Shown one piece after another: positions 54,036 through 64,000 of a DNA stretch of 64,000 nt. The stretch is taken from contig JAIEMJ010000013.1 of assembly GCA_019752335.1 (NCBI GenBank), forward strand, positions 248,001 to 312,000, given 5' to 3'. Position 1 is the first letter of the stretch; each line of letters starts with the position of its first letter. A program made the translations under genes and the position numbers. This DNA is from Bryobacteraceae bacterium. GTDB taxonomy: Bacteria; Acidobacteriota; Terriglobia; Bryobacterales; Bryobacteraceae. Under the pieces are notes generated by a model, which was not told where the DNA came from, made no database searches, and saw nothing but the letters and a program-made list of their open reading frames with translations.

Positions 54036-54920
54036 ATGAAGCTCCTGCTCTGCACTAAGAACGATCTCTTCGGTGCCGTGATCCTGAACTACCTGCTGCC
54101 CGAGCTCCGGCACCACGAAATCAGGGTCCTGCTCTCGGACAAAGCACGCCGCGGCGAAGACACCATTCCCGAACTGCGGGCCGAAAGATTTCTCGAGCGC
54201 GAGTATCCGCTCGACTATTTCTTTGTATCCCTCGACCGCGAACGCACCACCGGGCCATGGCTCACCTTCAACGCCCTCGCCGCAGCATTCGGCATATCGA
54301 TCCAGCGGGAATATGACATCAACGGCAGCGAGAGTACGCTGCGGCTCACCACCTGGGCCCCGGACCTGATCCTCAGTGCCCGCTTCAGCTTAATCTTCCA
54401 GCCGCACATCCTGGCTCTCGCACGGCGCGGCGCCTACAACGTCCATCCTGGCGTCCTGCCTGGCTACGCGGGAGTCATGGCCCCGTTACGGGCGGTGTGG
54501 AATGGGGAGCCTCGTTTGGGCTGCACGGTTCACCTCCTGGACCAGGGAATCGACACGGGCTCGGTCTATTCGATCTCCCATCTCTCAGCCACCCCGGGCC
54601 GGGCGGTTCAATCCTACATCCCCGACCTGTACCGGCTGGGTATAGACAGTCTTCTCGAGTTGGTCAAGTGCATCGAGAGCGGCGACCGTCCCGCCGTGGT
54701 GCCGCAAGACACCGCCGCCTTCCGCTACTTCCGCCCCCCAACCGCCGAGGAGTACCGTGCGAACCGCGCGAAAAACTTGCCTCTATACGACCTCGCGGAT
54801 TACTCAGAACTACTGCGGCAATTTCTCCCCGCCCATGACGCCAGTGAAACCAGACATCGAACCGACCGAACCAATTTGGAATCGCTGCTGAGCGAGCACT
54901 TGGGGAGCGCTGTGCGGTAA
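54036..54920 (+). CDS. Formyltransferase-domain protein
   Basis: This 294-residue protein has one formyltransferase domain (PF00551-like) but no C-terminal tRNA-binding domain. The catalytic triad is Asn135, His137 (AYNVHPGVLPGYAG) and Asp173 (DQGIDTGSV). The first 100 residues lack the usual glycine-rich loop. It may formylate an amino-sugar or another small molecule rather than Met-tRNA. It stands alone after the gene-poor stretch, and no nucleotide-sugar partner is adjacent. Confidence 0.72.
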   Translation: MKLLLCTKNDLFGAVILNYLLPELRHHEIRVLLSDKARRGEDTIPELRAERFLEREYPLDYFFVSLDRERTTGPWLTFNALAAAFGISIQREYDINGSESTLRLTTWAPDLILSARFSLIFQPHILALARRGAYNVHPGVLPGYAGVMAPLRAVWNGEPRLGCTVHLLDQGIDTGSVYSISHLSATPGRAVQSYIPDLYRLGIDSLLELVKCIESGDRPAVVPQDTAAFRYFRPPTAEEYRANRAKNLPLYDLADYSELLRQFLPAHDASETRHRTDRTNLESLLSEHLGSAVR

Positions 54921-54966
54921 CTAACCCCTCGTTCGAGCATTTCGCCCCTTGTCGAAGACTGGGGAA

Positions 54967-55873
54967 TCAAGGGCGCATAATCTCGGTGCCGACGCCGCCG
55001 ATCTCGAGACGGAAACGCGATGCCAAGGCGCCCGCGTTCGACAGGCGGGCGTTCACCTGGTAGAGGCCGGGGAAACCGGGCGCCCGGCCCGAATAAAGCA
55101 CCTCGACCTCGACGCCGTTGTGCGTGACGTCCGGCAAGAGCCGCGTGCGCTGGTTCTCGTCGACGGCGCCGAGTCCGGTGGTCCACAGGGTGAAGGTATC
55201 GCGCTCAAAGGTGACCGCGAAGATGCCCGGCGGCCCAGCGCGCTGTAGAAGACGCGGCCGCGGCCGTAGGAGCGCACCCAGGCCAACGCAAAGTCGTTGT
55301 CGGTGCGATTGACGCCGTCGGCCTTCAGGTCGACGCTGCGCGTATCAAGCGTCAGCAGAACGCGCACGCGAGCGCGGTCGAAGGCGCGGTGCTGGTAGAT
55401 TTCGTCCACCAGGCTAACGACGGGGGCAGGCCGCGCATCAGGGCGTGGTCCGGCTCCTCTACATCCAGCGTCACGCGCTGCGTCCACGGATGCCCATCGA
55501 AGTAGCCGCCCAGCATCTCGCCGTACTCGGGCCAACTGTAGAGCGTGTCAGAGGCGCTGTGCGTCGCGCCGAAGCCGCCGCCGTTGCGTATGTAGTCGAG
55601 CAGGTCGCGCTTCTGGGCGTCCGAGAGGGCCAGTTCGCCCGAAGTGAAGAAGAAGACGGCATCGAAGTCGCGCAGGCGGCTGGCCGTAATCATCGCCAGG
55701 TCTTCGGAGGCGGTGATCTGCCAGCGCTGAGGGTCAAGCGTGCGCAACACTTCCCGCGCCGTGGCGATGCTGTCGTGACGGAAACCGGCGGTGTGCGAGA
55801 AGTAGAGCACTCGCTTGGGTTGAGCGCTCAGGCCGGCCGCGAGTAGTAATAGTAAAGCTATCCGGCGCGGCAT
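54967..55873 (-). pseudogene. ThuA-like gene joined to a TIGR03437 fragment, frameshifted
   Basis: The N-terminus is a secreted ThuA-type domain ([38 protein letters not shown]). The frame shifts at a C-run near 55438, after ALMRGLP, and continues as [19 protein letters not shown] up to GRGRVFYSALG. A second shift near 55230 leads to PPGIFAVTFE, WTTGLGAVDENQ and GLYQVNARL, the end of a TIGR03437 domain. The TIGR03437 part lacks its first half. Single-base indels could be sequencing errors, but the domain loss could not. Confidence 0.7.
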
Positions 55874-55898
55874 GCCTTTAGTCTAAGCTCGTTTTCCT

Positions 55899-56075
55899 GC
55901 GAGCGGCTCGCTTGCGAAGCAGTTCACTGCCGCTACGCTCGTGTTGCTGGAGCAGCGGGACAAGTACCTACCCGAGCCAACCGGCGCCCCGGCGAGCGTA
56001 ACCATCCGGCAGGTGATCCGCCACTTCAGCGGCCTTCGCGACTGGCGGCCCGACCGACTGCTAATCTCATCTTGA
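55899..56075 (+). pseudogene. Beta-lactamase-like gene fragment
   Basis: An open stretch encodes SLAKQFTAATLVLLEQRDKY with an SxxK motif, followed by LPEP and VTIRQVIRHFSGLRDW, matching the start of class C beta-lactamase-like serine hydrolases. It stops at TGA after about 59 codons and no downstream part is present. Confidence 0.6.
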
Positions 56076-56159
56076 GAGGAAGTCGGGCTGCGTAGTCCTC
56101 GACGGCGCGAATCAACTTCGCCGGATCCGCAAAGAATGTTTTTTTCGGAAAACAAACCC

Positions 56160-56654
56160 GGCGATCTTGTCTGGCCACTTACTCCCCGCAAGGCCAACAC
56201 GAGCTCGACTTACTCACCGAAGCCGTCTTCGCCAAGTTCCGCCAACAAAGGCTCTGGGCGGCCGAAGCCGCCCAACTCGAAGTCGCCATTCGCGCAAGGC
56301 GAAAAGGACTTCCGCAAAACCCTCCCCAACGCCGACCCCCGCGCCCTCCTCGCCAACGGCATCGCCAAATCCGAGCAAATCCTAAAACTCTACCTCCGCT
56401 ACGACGCCCAACTCAATCGCCTCTACCGCAATTGCCTCAAAGATCTCCGCGACTTACAAGCCCAACGCCATATCCCGGAGCCGGAAGAAGAAGCCACCCC
56501 AATCGAACCCAAATCCGAAACCGAAGCGGCACCAAACGAACCCAAACCCCAGCCGACTCCGGAAGAAGTAGCCGCCGAAGCCAAGCGCCACGCCTTCCAG
56601 CGCCACATCAACATCAACCTCGGCCGCCCCGCCGACTACGAGCCGCCCGCGTGA
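56160..56654 (+). pseudogene. Frameshifted gene of an uncharacterised family
   Basis: One frame gives HELDLLTEAVFAKFRQQRLW then AAEAAQLEVAIRARRKG, and a second frame gives KSEQILKLYLRYDAQLNRLY then RNCLKDLRDLQAQ and an acidic Pro-rich tail. Together they resemble small proteins common in this phylum near insertion elements. The frames join around 56290-56320, and the N-terminus is missing. Confidence 0.5.
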
Positions 56655-56670
56655 ATCATCTCTGTCAGAT

Positions 56671-56691
56671 GGACAGGCCGGAGGCCTGTCC
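56671..56691. repeat. GC-rich palindrome with TACG tail
   Basis: GGACAGGCC and GGCCTGTCC flank GGA, followed by TACG. It sits between the convergent pseudogene and the DUF4384 gene and can act as a transcription end for both. Confidence 0.65.
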
Positions 56692-56698
56692 TACGTAG

Positions 56699-57547
56699 CT
56701 ATCGCTTCAGGTAGCGCAGACTTACCTTCACCAGGACCGGCTCGCCGGGCTTAGCCGCGACGCGGTAGATGGTTTGCGGCGGGGGATCGTCCTGGGTGAG
56801 GAGACGGGTGCCGCTGGCGGCGGCTTGTTGTTCGGCGCGGGTCCAGGTTTTGCCGGCTCCTCCCGCTAGCTCGAAGGTCTCGGTTTTGCCGGTGCCCCAG
56901 TCGCGCTCCCATTGGCTCACTTGCTGCTCGGTGAGCGCGAGGGCCTTGGGGCCGATCACGAGGCCGGCGATGGGCTGCGACGTCAGCAGGACGGTGAGTT
57001 CCTCGCCGGCTTGATCGGGGCGGCTTTGGCGCAGGGTGAAGTAGTTCGGACGATCCTCCTGGCCGGGCAGGTCAATCAGTTTGCCGGCCGTCACCTGATT
57101 CTCGCCGTTGCGCGTGTGGGTGGTGGGAAAGATCAGGTAAGGCTCGCCGCGTTTGCCGTCGGCGTAGCGCTCGCGGTCGATGACGTAGAGGTAGCCCGAG
57201 TCCGGCGACTCGATGCTGAGGCGCACGCGATCGCCTTGCCGCAGGTTGGCGTTGGCAGGGACGCGTTCCGGGGCCCACTCCGTCGAGTTCCCTTCCTCCT
57301 GCACCAGGATGCGGGCGCCGGGATCGCTCGCCGCGGCGGGACGCAGACGCCAGATGGTGACGCCCACCTGACGCGCCGACGAGGGCGCGCGCATTGAGGC
57401 CACCGGGCGCTCGACGGCCTGATACTTCGGCTTCGTGGCAGCCGGCGCCGCTACCGTGGGCCGCGACTTCACCAGCTCTTCCGGCAGGATCCCACGCGTT
57501 TGCTCCTCGGCGAGGGCCAACGCCAGCAGACAGACAGAGTGCAACAT
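56699..57547 (-). CDS. DUF4384 secreted protein
   Basis: This 282-residue protein has a signal peptide (MLHSVCLLALALA) and a DUF4384 domain: GDRVRLSIESPDSGYLYVID around residue 125, then LIFPTTHTRNGENQV. The same fold is used as the sensor of the kinase four genes upstream in this operon. I prefer the ATG at 57547, with a GGAGGT seven bases upstream; a start at 57562 would overlap the CHAT gene. It is five bases after the CHAT stop. Confidence 0.8.
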   Translation of the reverse strand: MLHSVCLLALALAEEQTRGILPEELVKSRPTVAAPAATKPKYQAVERPVASMRAPSSARQVGVTIWRLRPAAASDPGARILVQEEGNSTEWAPERVPANANLRQGDRVRLSIESPDSGYLYVIDRERYADGKRGEPYLIFPTTHTRNGENQVTAGKLIDLPGQEDRPNYFTLRQSRPDQAGEELTVLLTSQPIAGLVIGPKALALTEQQVSQWERDWGTGKTETFELAGGAGKTWTRAEQQAAASGTRLLTQDDPPPQTIYRVAAKPGEPVLVKVSLRYLKR

Positions 57548-57552
57548 CACCT

Positions 57553-60405
57553 TTACCTCCATTCGCCCGTCTGGACGAAAGCTGCCCAGTAGTAGGGCGA
57601 TTGCCAACGTTTCTGTTTGCGCAGCTCAAGCTGCGCTTCCCGCAAGGCCGCGGACGGACGCAGGCCGTCGCGCAACATGCGGCGGTAGAGCCCGGCCATC
57701 AGATCCGCCGTGGCGCGATCACTCACGCTCCACAGGCTCACCACCACGCGCGCGGCGCCGGCGTAAAGGAAGGCGCGCGTTAACCCCTGCAAGCCTTCGC
57801 CGCGGACTTCCTTGCCGAGGCCCGTTTGGCAAGCGCTCAACACGACGAGTTCCGCCGGCAGGCGCAGGTTGTAGATGTCGTTGACACGCAGGAAGCCGTC
57901 CAGCGGCTGCTGGTGCTCGTCGAGCATGGAGAGCAACAAGGCCGAGAGTCCGGGGCGCTCGGCGTCCAGGTAGCCGTGCGTGGCGAAGTGCAAATAGCGA
58001 TACTGGCCCAGCGTGGGCGACAGCGCCGCCTCGCGATTCGCCGCCAGCCCCAGGGCCGAGAGGTTTTCGCCGCGCGGCGCGGCTTTTAGAATCTCGCCCG
58101 CCTCCTGGCGCGTGTAAGGCAAACGCGGAATGCGCGGACGCACGCCCGGCTCGCCGTTCAGGTGCTCAAGAATCCGAGCCGGCGCGGGCGTCTGGTCGCG
58201 ATCGAAGACCGGATCGGCGAAGATGGCCAGTTGCTTCGGCGCCACGGTGCGCCCGGCGAGTTCCGTCCGCAGCACGGCCAGCGTGCTGGCCGAAGGCAAG
58301 GTGACCGTTTCGTGGGTGTCGACGAGCAGGAGCGAGAAGGGCAGGCGCTGCAGACCGCCGTCCGGCACGATCGCCAAGCGCTTGGTGGCCAGGCGCTGGG
58401 CGCTCAACGCGGCCGGACCGAGAATCATGGCGCGTAGCTCGCGGGTGGCCTGGGGCAAGGCGGCGTCATCGCGCTGGGTGATCAACGCGTAGACCCGCGC
58501 CACCTGCTCCTCAATCACGCGCCGCGACGGCAGCACATGCCCCGTCAAGGACTGTTTGCCCACCACCCACAGATAACTGCGCGGCTCGCCCAGCGCATAT
58601 TCGAGCAGCAGGGTTTCGTCATCCAGCAGACCCTGGATCCCGGCCAGCCGCAGCGGACTCGGCTGCGTCACGGAGGCATAACGCGGACTCGCCAAACGAA
58701 TCCGTGTCTGCGCCTCTTCGAGGTCGCGTTCGAGGGTGCGAATCTCGTTGAGCAGCACCGGCGTCGGGGTCCGCGTGGACTTCGCGGCCAGTTGGCCGGC
58801 CAGCGTCCGTTCGCGTTCGAGTAACGCCGGGTCGACGCCGGCGCGCAGGTCGACGCCACTCTCGGTGAGCCGTTCCACCAGGCTCCGCGCGCGGGCGCGT
58901 TCGCTCGCTTCCAGGGCCGCGGTCATCTCGCCTTGGCGCATCAAGAGGTCGATGTAGAAGCCGTAGCTCTCCTGGCGCGTCGCAAAGTAGCTGGCGCGCA
59001 GTTGCTGGCTTTCGGTGCGGGCGCGATTGCCTTCGGTGACGCGCAGGCCCTCCTCGGCGAAGGCTCGGGCGGCGGGAAGGTCCGCGCGGGCGGCGGCGGC
59101 GCGAGCGAGCAGGTCGAGCGCCTTGGCCTCGCCGTCGCGATCCCCGAAGGAGCGGTAGCCGGCGAGCGCGGCCTGCGCCGCGGCGGGCACCGACGTAGGG
59201 TCTGTCATCAGGGCAGCCTGCGCCGTCTGCATCTGTACAATCGCTTCGCCGCGTTTGTCTTGCGCCGCGCGCGCCAGTTCCAGGGCCTTCGCGAAGTTCT
59301 CGCGAGAGAGCTCGGCCTGGCCGAGTTCAGCGTAGGCCAGGCCCATGGCGGCGCGGATACTGGACTCGCTCCGGCGGTCGCCGACGGCCAGGCACGGAAT
59401 CAGCGCCTGGGCATAGTATTCGAGCGCCTTGGCCGGCCGCTTCAGCAACGCTTGCGTGCGGCCCAGGCTGGTAAGCGAATTGGCCTCGCCGCGCTGATCC
59501 TTCGCGGTGCGGCGTAACGGGACAGCCTGTTCAAAGAGCGGAAGGGCCTGGTCAAAGTCGCCGAGTATCGCATGCGCGGCGGCCAGATTGTGCAGGATGT
59601 TGGCCTCCATGCCCGCTGCCCCGCCGGCATGGCGCACCAACGCCAGCGCGCGGCGATAGCCATCAAGCGCGGCTTGCCAATTGGTGAGATTGGCCTGCAC
59701 TTTACTCGTATTGGTGAGCACCTGGGCCTGCCGCAGCGGATCCGTAAAGAGGCTCTCCGCCTGGGCAAAGGCCGCCAGCGCCGCCTGCGGCTCACCCAGC
59801 ACGTCGAGCATACCCCCCAAGAAATTTAACGCCGCGCCTTGGCCGGTACGTTCGCCGAGTTGCTCCAGCGAGGCGGCCACCGTGGTGAAGGTGTCGCGCG
59901 CCCCCGCAAAGTCTCCGGACTCGGCCTTCACGGCACCTGAAAGATAGGCCGCCTTGGACTCCAGATAGGCGCGGCCGGCGGAGCGAAACGCTCCAGCTGC
60001 TTTCGTGTACTGCGCCAAGGCGGCCTGCCGCGCGGCGGGCGTATGGCGAAGCCGGTCCCGGTCCGCGTCGTCGAACCAGGCCAGCGCCGTTACCAGGTCG
60101 CGATCCGCCGCCGTCGCCGGACGCGAAGCCAGCACACGCAGTTGATACGCGCCCGCGGGCTGCACTTCCACCCGATAGAGGCCGGCCACATCGGCGACAA
60201 TAGCCCCTTCGAAGCGCGCGAGGGCATCGAAGGGGCAGTCCGGGAGAGGATGCGTCTGGCCTGCCGGGTCGAGCCAGGCTACGCGCAAAGGCGCCTGGCC
60301 GGGCCGCACCTCGAAGTGGAGGAACTGCCCGGCCGCGAGCGTGAACGACTCCGGCTGGGCCAGTGCGTTCAGCGCGAACAACGTCGATAGGACGAGCCAG
60401 CGCAT
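57553..60405 (-). CDS. Secreted TPR-CHAT protease-like protein
   Basis: This 950-residue protein has a signal peptide (MRWLVLSTLFALNALAQ), an N-terminal beta domain, about ten TPR repeats (120-500), a coiled-coil linker, and a C-terminal CHAT domain, a caspase-like cysteine peptidase fold. The catalytic pair is His810 (LHFATHGYL) and Cys859 (VLSACQTGLG), and the usual SLWSVSDRAT follows. Unlike cytoplasmic CHAT effectors it is exported. The ATG at 60405 gives the signal peptide and leaves a one-base gap after the preceding 138-residue gene. Confidence 0.9.
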   Translation of the reverse strand: MRWLVLSTLFALNALAQPESFTLAAGQFLHFEVRPGQAPLRVAWLDPAGQTHPLPDCPFDALARFEGAIVADVAGLYRVEVQPAGAYQLRVLASRPATAADRDLVTALAWFDDADRDRLRHTPAARQAALAQYTKAAGAFRSAGRAYLESKAAYLSGAVKAESGDFAGARDTFTTVAASLEQLGERTGQGAALNFLGGMLDVLGEPQAALAAFAQAESLFTDPLRQAQVLTNTSKVQANLTNWQAALDGYRRALALVRHAGGAAGMEANILHNLAAAHAILGDFDQALPLFEQAVPLRRTAKDQRGEANSLTSLGRTQALLKRPAKALEYYAQALIPCLAVGDRRSESSIRAAMGLAYAELGQAELSRENFAKALELARAAQDKRGEAIVQMQTAQAALMTDPTSVPAAAQAALAGYRSFGDRDGEAKALDLLARAAAARADLPAARAFAEEGLRVTEGNRARTESQQLRASYFATRQESYGFYIDLLMRQGEMTAALEASERARARSLVERLTESGVDLRAGVDPALLERERTLAGQLAAKSTRTPTPVLLNEIRTLERDLEEAQTRIRLASPRYASVTQPSPLRLAGIQGLLDDETLLLEYALGEPRSYLWVVGKQSLTGHVLPSRRVIEEQVARVYALITQRDDAALPQATRELRAMILGPAALSAQRLATKRLAIVPDGGLQRLPFSLLLVDTHETVTLPSASTLAVLRTELAGRTVAPKQLAIFADPVFDRDQTPAPARILEHLNGEPGVRPRIPRLPYTRQEAGEILKAAPRGENLSALGLAANREAALSPTLGQYRYLHFATHGYLDAERPGLSALLLSMLDEHQQPLDGFLRVNDIYNLRLPAELVVLSACQTGLGKEVRGEGLQGLTRAFLYAGAARVVVSLWSVSDRATADLMAGLYRRMLRDGLRPSAALREAQLELRKQKRWQSPYYWAAFVQTGEWR

Positions 60406-60406
60406 C

Positions 60407-60823
60407 TTACTTGTAGGCCGGTGCCTGGCCTCCCGCGCTGGCCGCCGAAACCGCTTCCTCTTCCTCGGCAATGGGCGTAACGACGTCGTCCGAGCTCCAG
60501 TTCACCTGATCCTCCGGACCGGCCGGAGGCGTACCCTGCACATGCAGTTGCCCCGAGGCCGACTTGGCCGGAATGTTGATTGACCCGGAGAGCGAATCGT
60601 AGATGACACCATTCGCCATCAGCGTAAAGGGCGGATTGCTGGTGATCGTGCGGACGTTGCCCAAGCGCGTCACCAGCACGGACTGCGGCGGCTGCGGCTG
60701 CGTGGCGCCGGCCGGCGTGAATCTGAAATTGCGATTGCCGGCCTGATCGGTCGGCGGGTCAAAGTCCACCTGGCCCGCTATCACGCCGCGTATCTTGATC
60801 GTCGGAAATTTTTGGAGTGGCAT
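60407..60823 (-). CDS. Small uncharacterised protein of the kinase-CHAT operon
   Basis: This 138-residue protein starts MPLQKFPTIKIRGVIAGQVD and appears beta-rich, with an acidic, Ala-rich tail (EEEEAVSAASAGGQ). No signal peptide, membrane helix or known family is seen. It lies between the kinase and CHAT genes with 19- and one-base gaps, so it is co-expressed and could be a substrate, adaptor or structural protein. Function unknown. Confidence 0.65.
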   Translation of the reverse strand: MPLQKFPTIKIRGVIAGQVDFDPPTDQAGNRNFRFTPAGATQPQPPQSVLVTRLGNVRTITSNPPFTLMANGVIYDSLSGSINIPAKSASGQLHVQGTPPAGPEDQVNWSSDDVVTPIAEEEEAVSAASAGGQAPAYK

Positions 60824-60842
60824 ATGGAGTACCTTCTTTCTC

Positions 60843-62528
<1,686 letters not shown>

Positions 62529-62612
62529 TCTAGCCTTGTCCACTCTCTAAGCGCAAGGGTGGCAGGAAAGCGGCCAAAATAATTTGGGGAGCGGGGTGCG
62601 AGACTGTTTTTA

Positions 62613-62629
62613 CGGTCGAGCCCCGACCG
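62613..62629. repeat. Hairpin after the ABC exporter gene
   Basis: CGGTCG and CGACCG flank AGCCC, five bases past the exporter stop. It lacks a T-run in that direction, so it is a weak terminator candidate. Confidence 0.35.
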
Positions 62630-62633
62630 CGCG

Positions 62634-64000
62634 CTAAGCCGTCGCCGGGTCGGGAACCGTGTCGCCCTCGCCGGGAGCGAGAAACAGGTTCGCCATCACG
62701 CCGTGCTGCTTCGTGTAAAGGTCAAAGTAGCGGCCGCCGGCCGCGTAGAGGCTTTCGTGATTCCCGCGCTCGACGATCTCGCCGGCTTCCACCACCAGAA
62801 TCTGATCCGCGCGCCGGATCGTCGATAGGCGGTGGGCGATGACGAAAGTGGTCCGGCCCTTCATGAGGAACTCGAGGCCCGCTTGAATCAAGGCTTCGCT
62901 CTCGGAGTCTAGACTCGACGTCGCTTCGTCCAGAATCAGAATGCGCGGATCGGCCAGGATCGCGCGCGCGATCGAGACGCGCTGGCGCTGACCACCGGAG
63001 AGCTTCACGCCGCGCTCGCCGACAATCGTCTCGTAGCCGTCCGCGAACTTCTCGGCGAACTCGTTTACGCGGGCGATGCGGCAGGCTTCCAGCGCTTCTT
63101 CCCGCGTCGCGTTGGGCCGCGAGAAGACGATGTTATCCAGAATCGTGCCGTCGAAGAGAAACGTCTCCTGCAGCACGACGCCAATCTGCGTCCGGTAGCC
63201 GTTCAGCCGGATCTTCGACAAGTCATGCCCGTCCACCGTCACCCGGCCGGACTCCGGCACATAAAACGCCGCTACCAGGCCGATGATAGTCGACTTGCCG
63301 GACCCAGACGGCCCCACCAGCGCCGTCGACGTCCCCGGCCGCGCGTCGAAGCTGACGCCCTTCAGCACTTCCTTGCCGGCCTCATACGAGAAGCGCACGT
63401 CTTCAAACACCACGCGACCGTCGATGGGCCCGATCTGCTCCGTGCGCCGCGGATCCTGGTCCTCACGCGTTTCGCGCAGCACTTCGCGCGTCCGCTCCAG
63501 GCCGGCGATCGCTTCGGTGAGTTGCGTGCCGATGCCCACAATCTGGAAGACCGGCGCCACCAGGAAGGCCAGGAAAGCGGTGAAGGTGACAAAGCCGCCC
63601 AGCGACAGTTCACCCGCGAAGATCTGGCGCGCGCCCATGTACATCACCAGCGCACCCACCAGGCCCATCAGCAGTGTCGCGGACAGGCTCATCGTCGAAA
63701 TCGCCGTGAGCGACTGAAAGACGTTGTCGAGCAAGCGGTCCACGCCGGTGGCGAAGGTCTTCTCCTCGCGGTCCTCGGCGTGGTAGCCCTTCACGACGCG
63801 GACGCCGCTCAGGCTCTCCGTCAGGCGGCCATTTACCTCGGCGGTGATCTTGCCGCGCTCGCGGAAGATGGGCCGCACGTGGGCGAAGGCCTTTTGCAGG
63901 ACGGCCGCGTAGAGCACCACCACCAGCAGCGCCAGCGCCGTCATCACCCAGCTGATGCGCAGCAGGATGAAAAGCGACGCAAAGGCCGTCAGCAGGCCGC
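62634..64000 (-). CDS. ABC exporter, permease-ATPase fusion (partial, 5' end outside)
   Basis: The visible 455 residues are the later membrane segments and the complete ATPase domain of a type I ABC exporter of MsbA type. Walker A is GPSGSGKST, the signature is LSGGQRQRV, Walker B is ILILDEATSSLD, and the switch His is in VIAHRLSTI. The reading frame is open to the window edge, so the start and first helices lie outside. Lipid or drug export is plausible. Confidence 0.95.
   Translation of the reverse strand, partial: GLLTAFASLFILLRISWVMTALALLVVVLYAAVLQKAFAHVRPIFRERGKITAEVNGRLTESLSGVRVVKGYHAEDREEKTFATGVDRLLDNVFQSLTAISTMSLSATLLMGLVGALVMYMGARQIFAGELSLGGFVTFTAFLAFLVAPVFQIVGIGTQLTEAIAGLERTREVLRETREDQDPRRTEQIGPIDGRVVFEDVRFSYEAGKEVLKGVSFDARPGTSTALVGPSGSGKSTIIGLVAAFYVPESGRVTVDGHDLSKIRLNGYRTQIGVVLQETFLFDGTILDNIVFSRPNATREEALEACRIARVNEFAEKFADGYETIVGERGVKLSGGQRQRVSIARAILADPRILILDEATSSLDSESEALIQAGLEFLMKGRTTFVIAHRLSTIRRADQILVVEAGEIVERGNHESLYAAGGRYFDLYTKQHGVMANLFLAPGEGDTVPDPATA

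Noticed and set aside
55230-55440. Frame breaks in the ThuA gene as possible selenocysteine sites
   Set aside because: The breaks are frame changes rather than in-frame TGA codons, so recoding as selenocysteine does not apply.

Overview
The window is GC-rich chromosomal DNA, most likely from an acidobacterium of the Solibacter/Bryobacter type. The evidence is a 941-residue secreted protein ending in the TIGR03437 C-terminal domain (a family expanded in Solibacteres), a degraded second copy of that domain, three large planctomycete/acidobacterial-type c-haem and Tat proteins (DUF1592-, DUF1552- and DUF1549/DUF1553-type), a secreted CHAT/TPR protein and a Ser/Thr kinase. This is inference from gene content; no rRNA gene is present. 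There is no prophage, CRISPR array or complete insertion sequence.

Layout. 1-6.8 kb (+): glycan-assembly genes (methyltransferase end, GT2 transferase, two paralogous polytopic membrane proteins), then a 6-phosphofructokinase with diphosphate-type residues and a methyltransferase. 6.8-17.7 kb: amidohydrolase, tRNA-Lys(CTT), isochorismatase-like hydrolase, TgpA-type transglutaminase plus lipoprotein, tRNA-Thr(TGT), an orphan antitoxin-like gene, lacD, a metallo-beta-lactamase/RibF fusion, DUF1844, an HTH antitoxin with a collapsed toxin gene, a hybrid histidine kinase and an AIM24 protein. 17.8-26 kb: secreted TIGR03437 protein, a Cys-rich secreted protein, a deiodinase-like selenoprotein with an in-frame UGA and a SECIS-like hairpin, dprA, topA and a topA-type zinc-finger protein. 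26-33 kb: secreted proteins, fragments of LacI and enolase-superfamily genes, a DUF1592/DUF1552 pair and a 5'-truncated GH10-like gene.

33.1-36.0 kb (+) is a compact phototrophy operon: a proteorhodopsin-type proton pump (Asp/Thr/Glu motif, green-type Leu, retinal Lys), lycopene beta-cyclase and Blh-type beta-carotene dioxygenase. The last two make retinal from lycopene, which must come from genes elsewhere. The operon lies between an intact tlpA-like gene and a short decayed copy of that gene's 3' end, which suggests an insertion or duplication history.

36.1-50.2 kb: TlpA-like thioredoxin, an unknown protein, mtaB, a lone fliM, a DUF1549/DUF1553 protein, a second glycan cluster (GT-C-like, GT2, methyltransferase, DUF5658 with a structured leader), queA and an ECF sigma operon. 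50.3-56.7 kb is an accessory, decaying stretch: a serine hydrolase, a REP-associated (RAYT) transposase with nearby REP-like palindromes, and remnants of DUF3224, hsdM, ThuA/TIGR03437, beta-lactamase-like and one further gene. 56.7-62.5 kb (-) is a tight four-gene operon of a Ser/Thr kinase with a DUF4384-like sensor, a 138-residue protein, a secreted TPR-CHAT protein and a DUF4384 protein. The window ends inside an ABC exporter gene.
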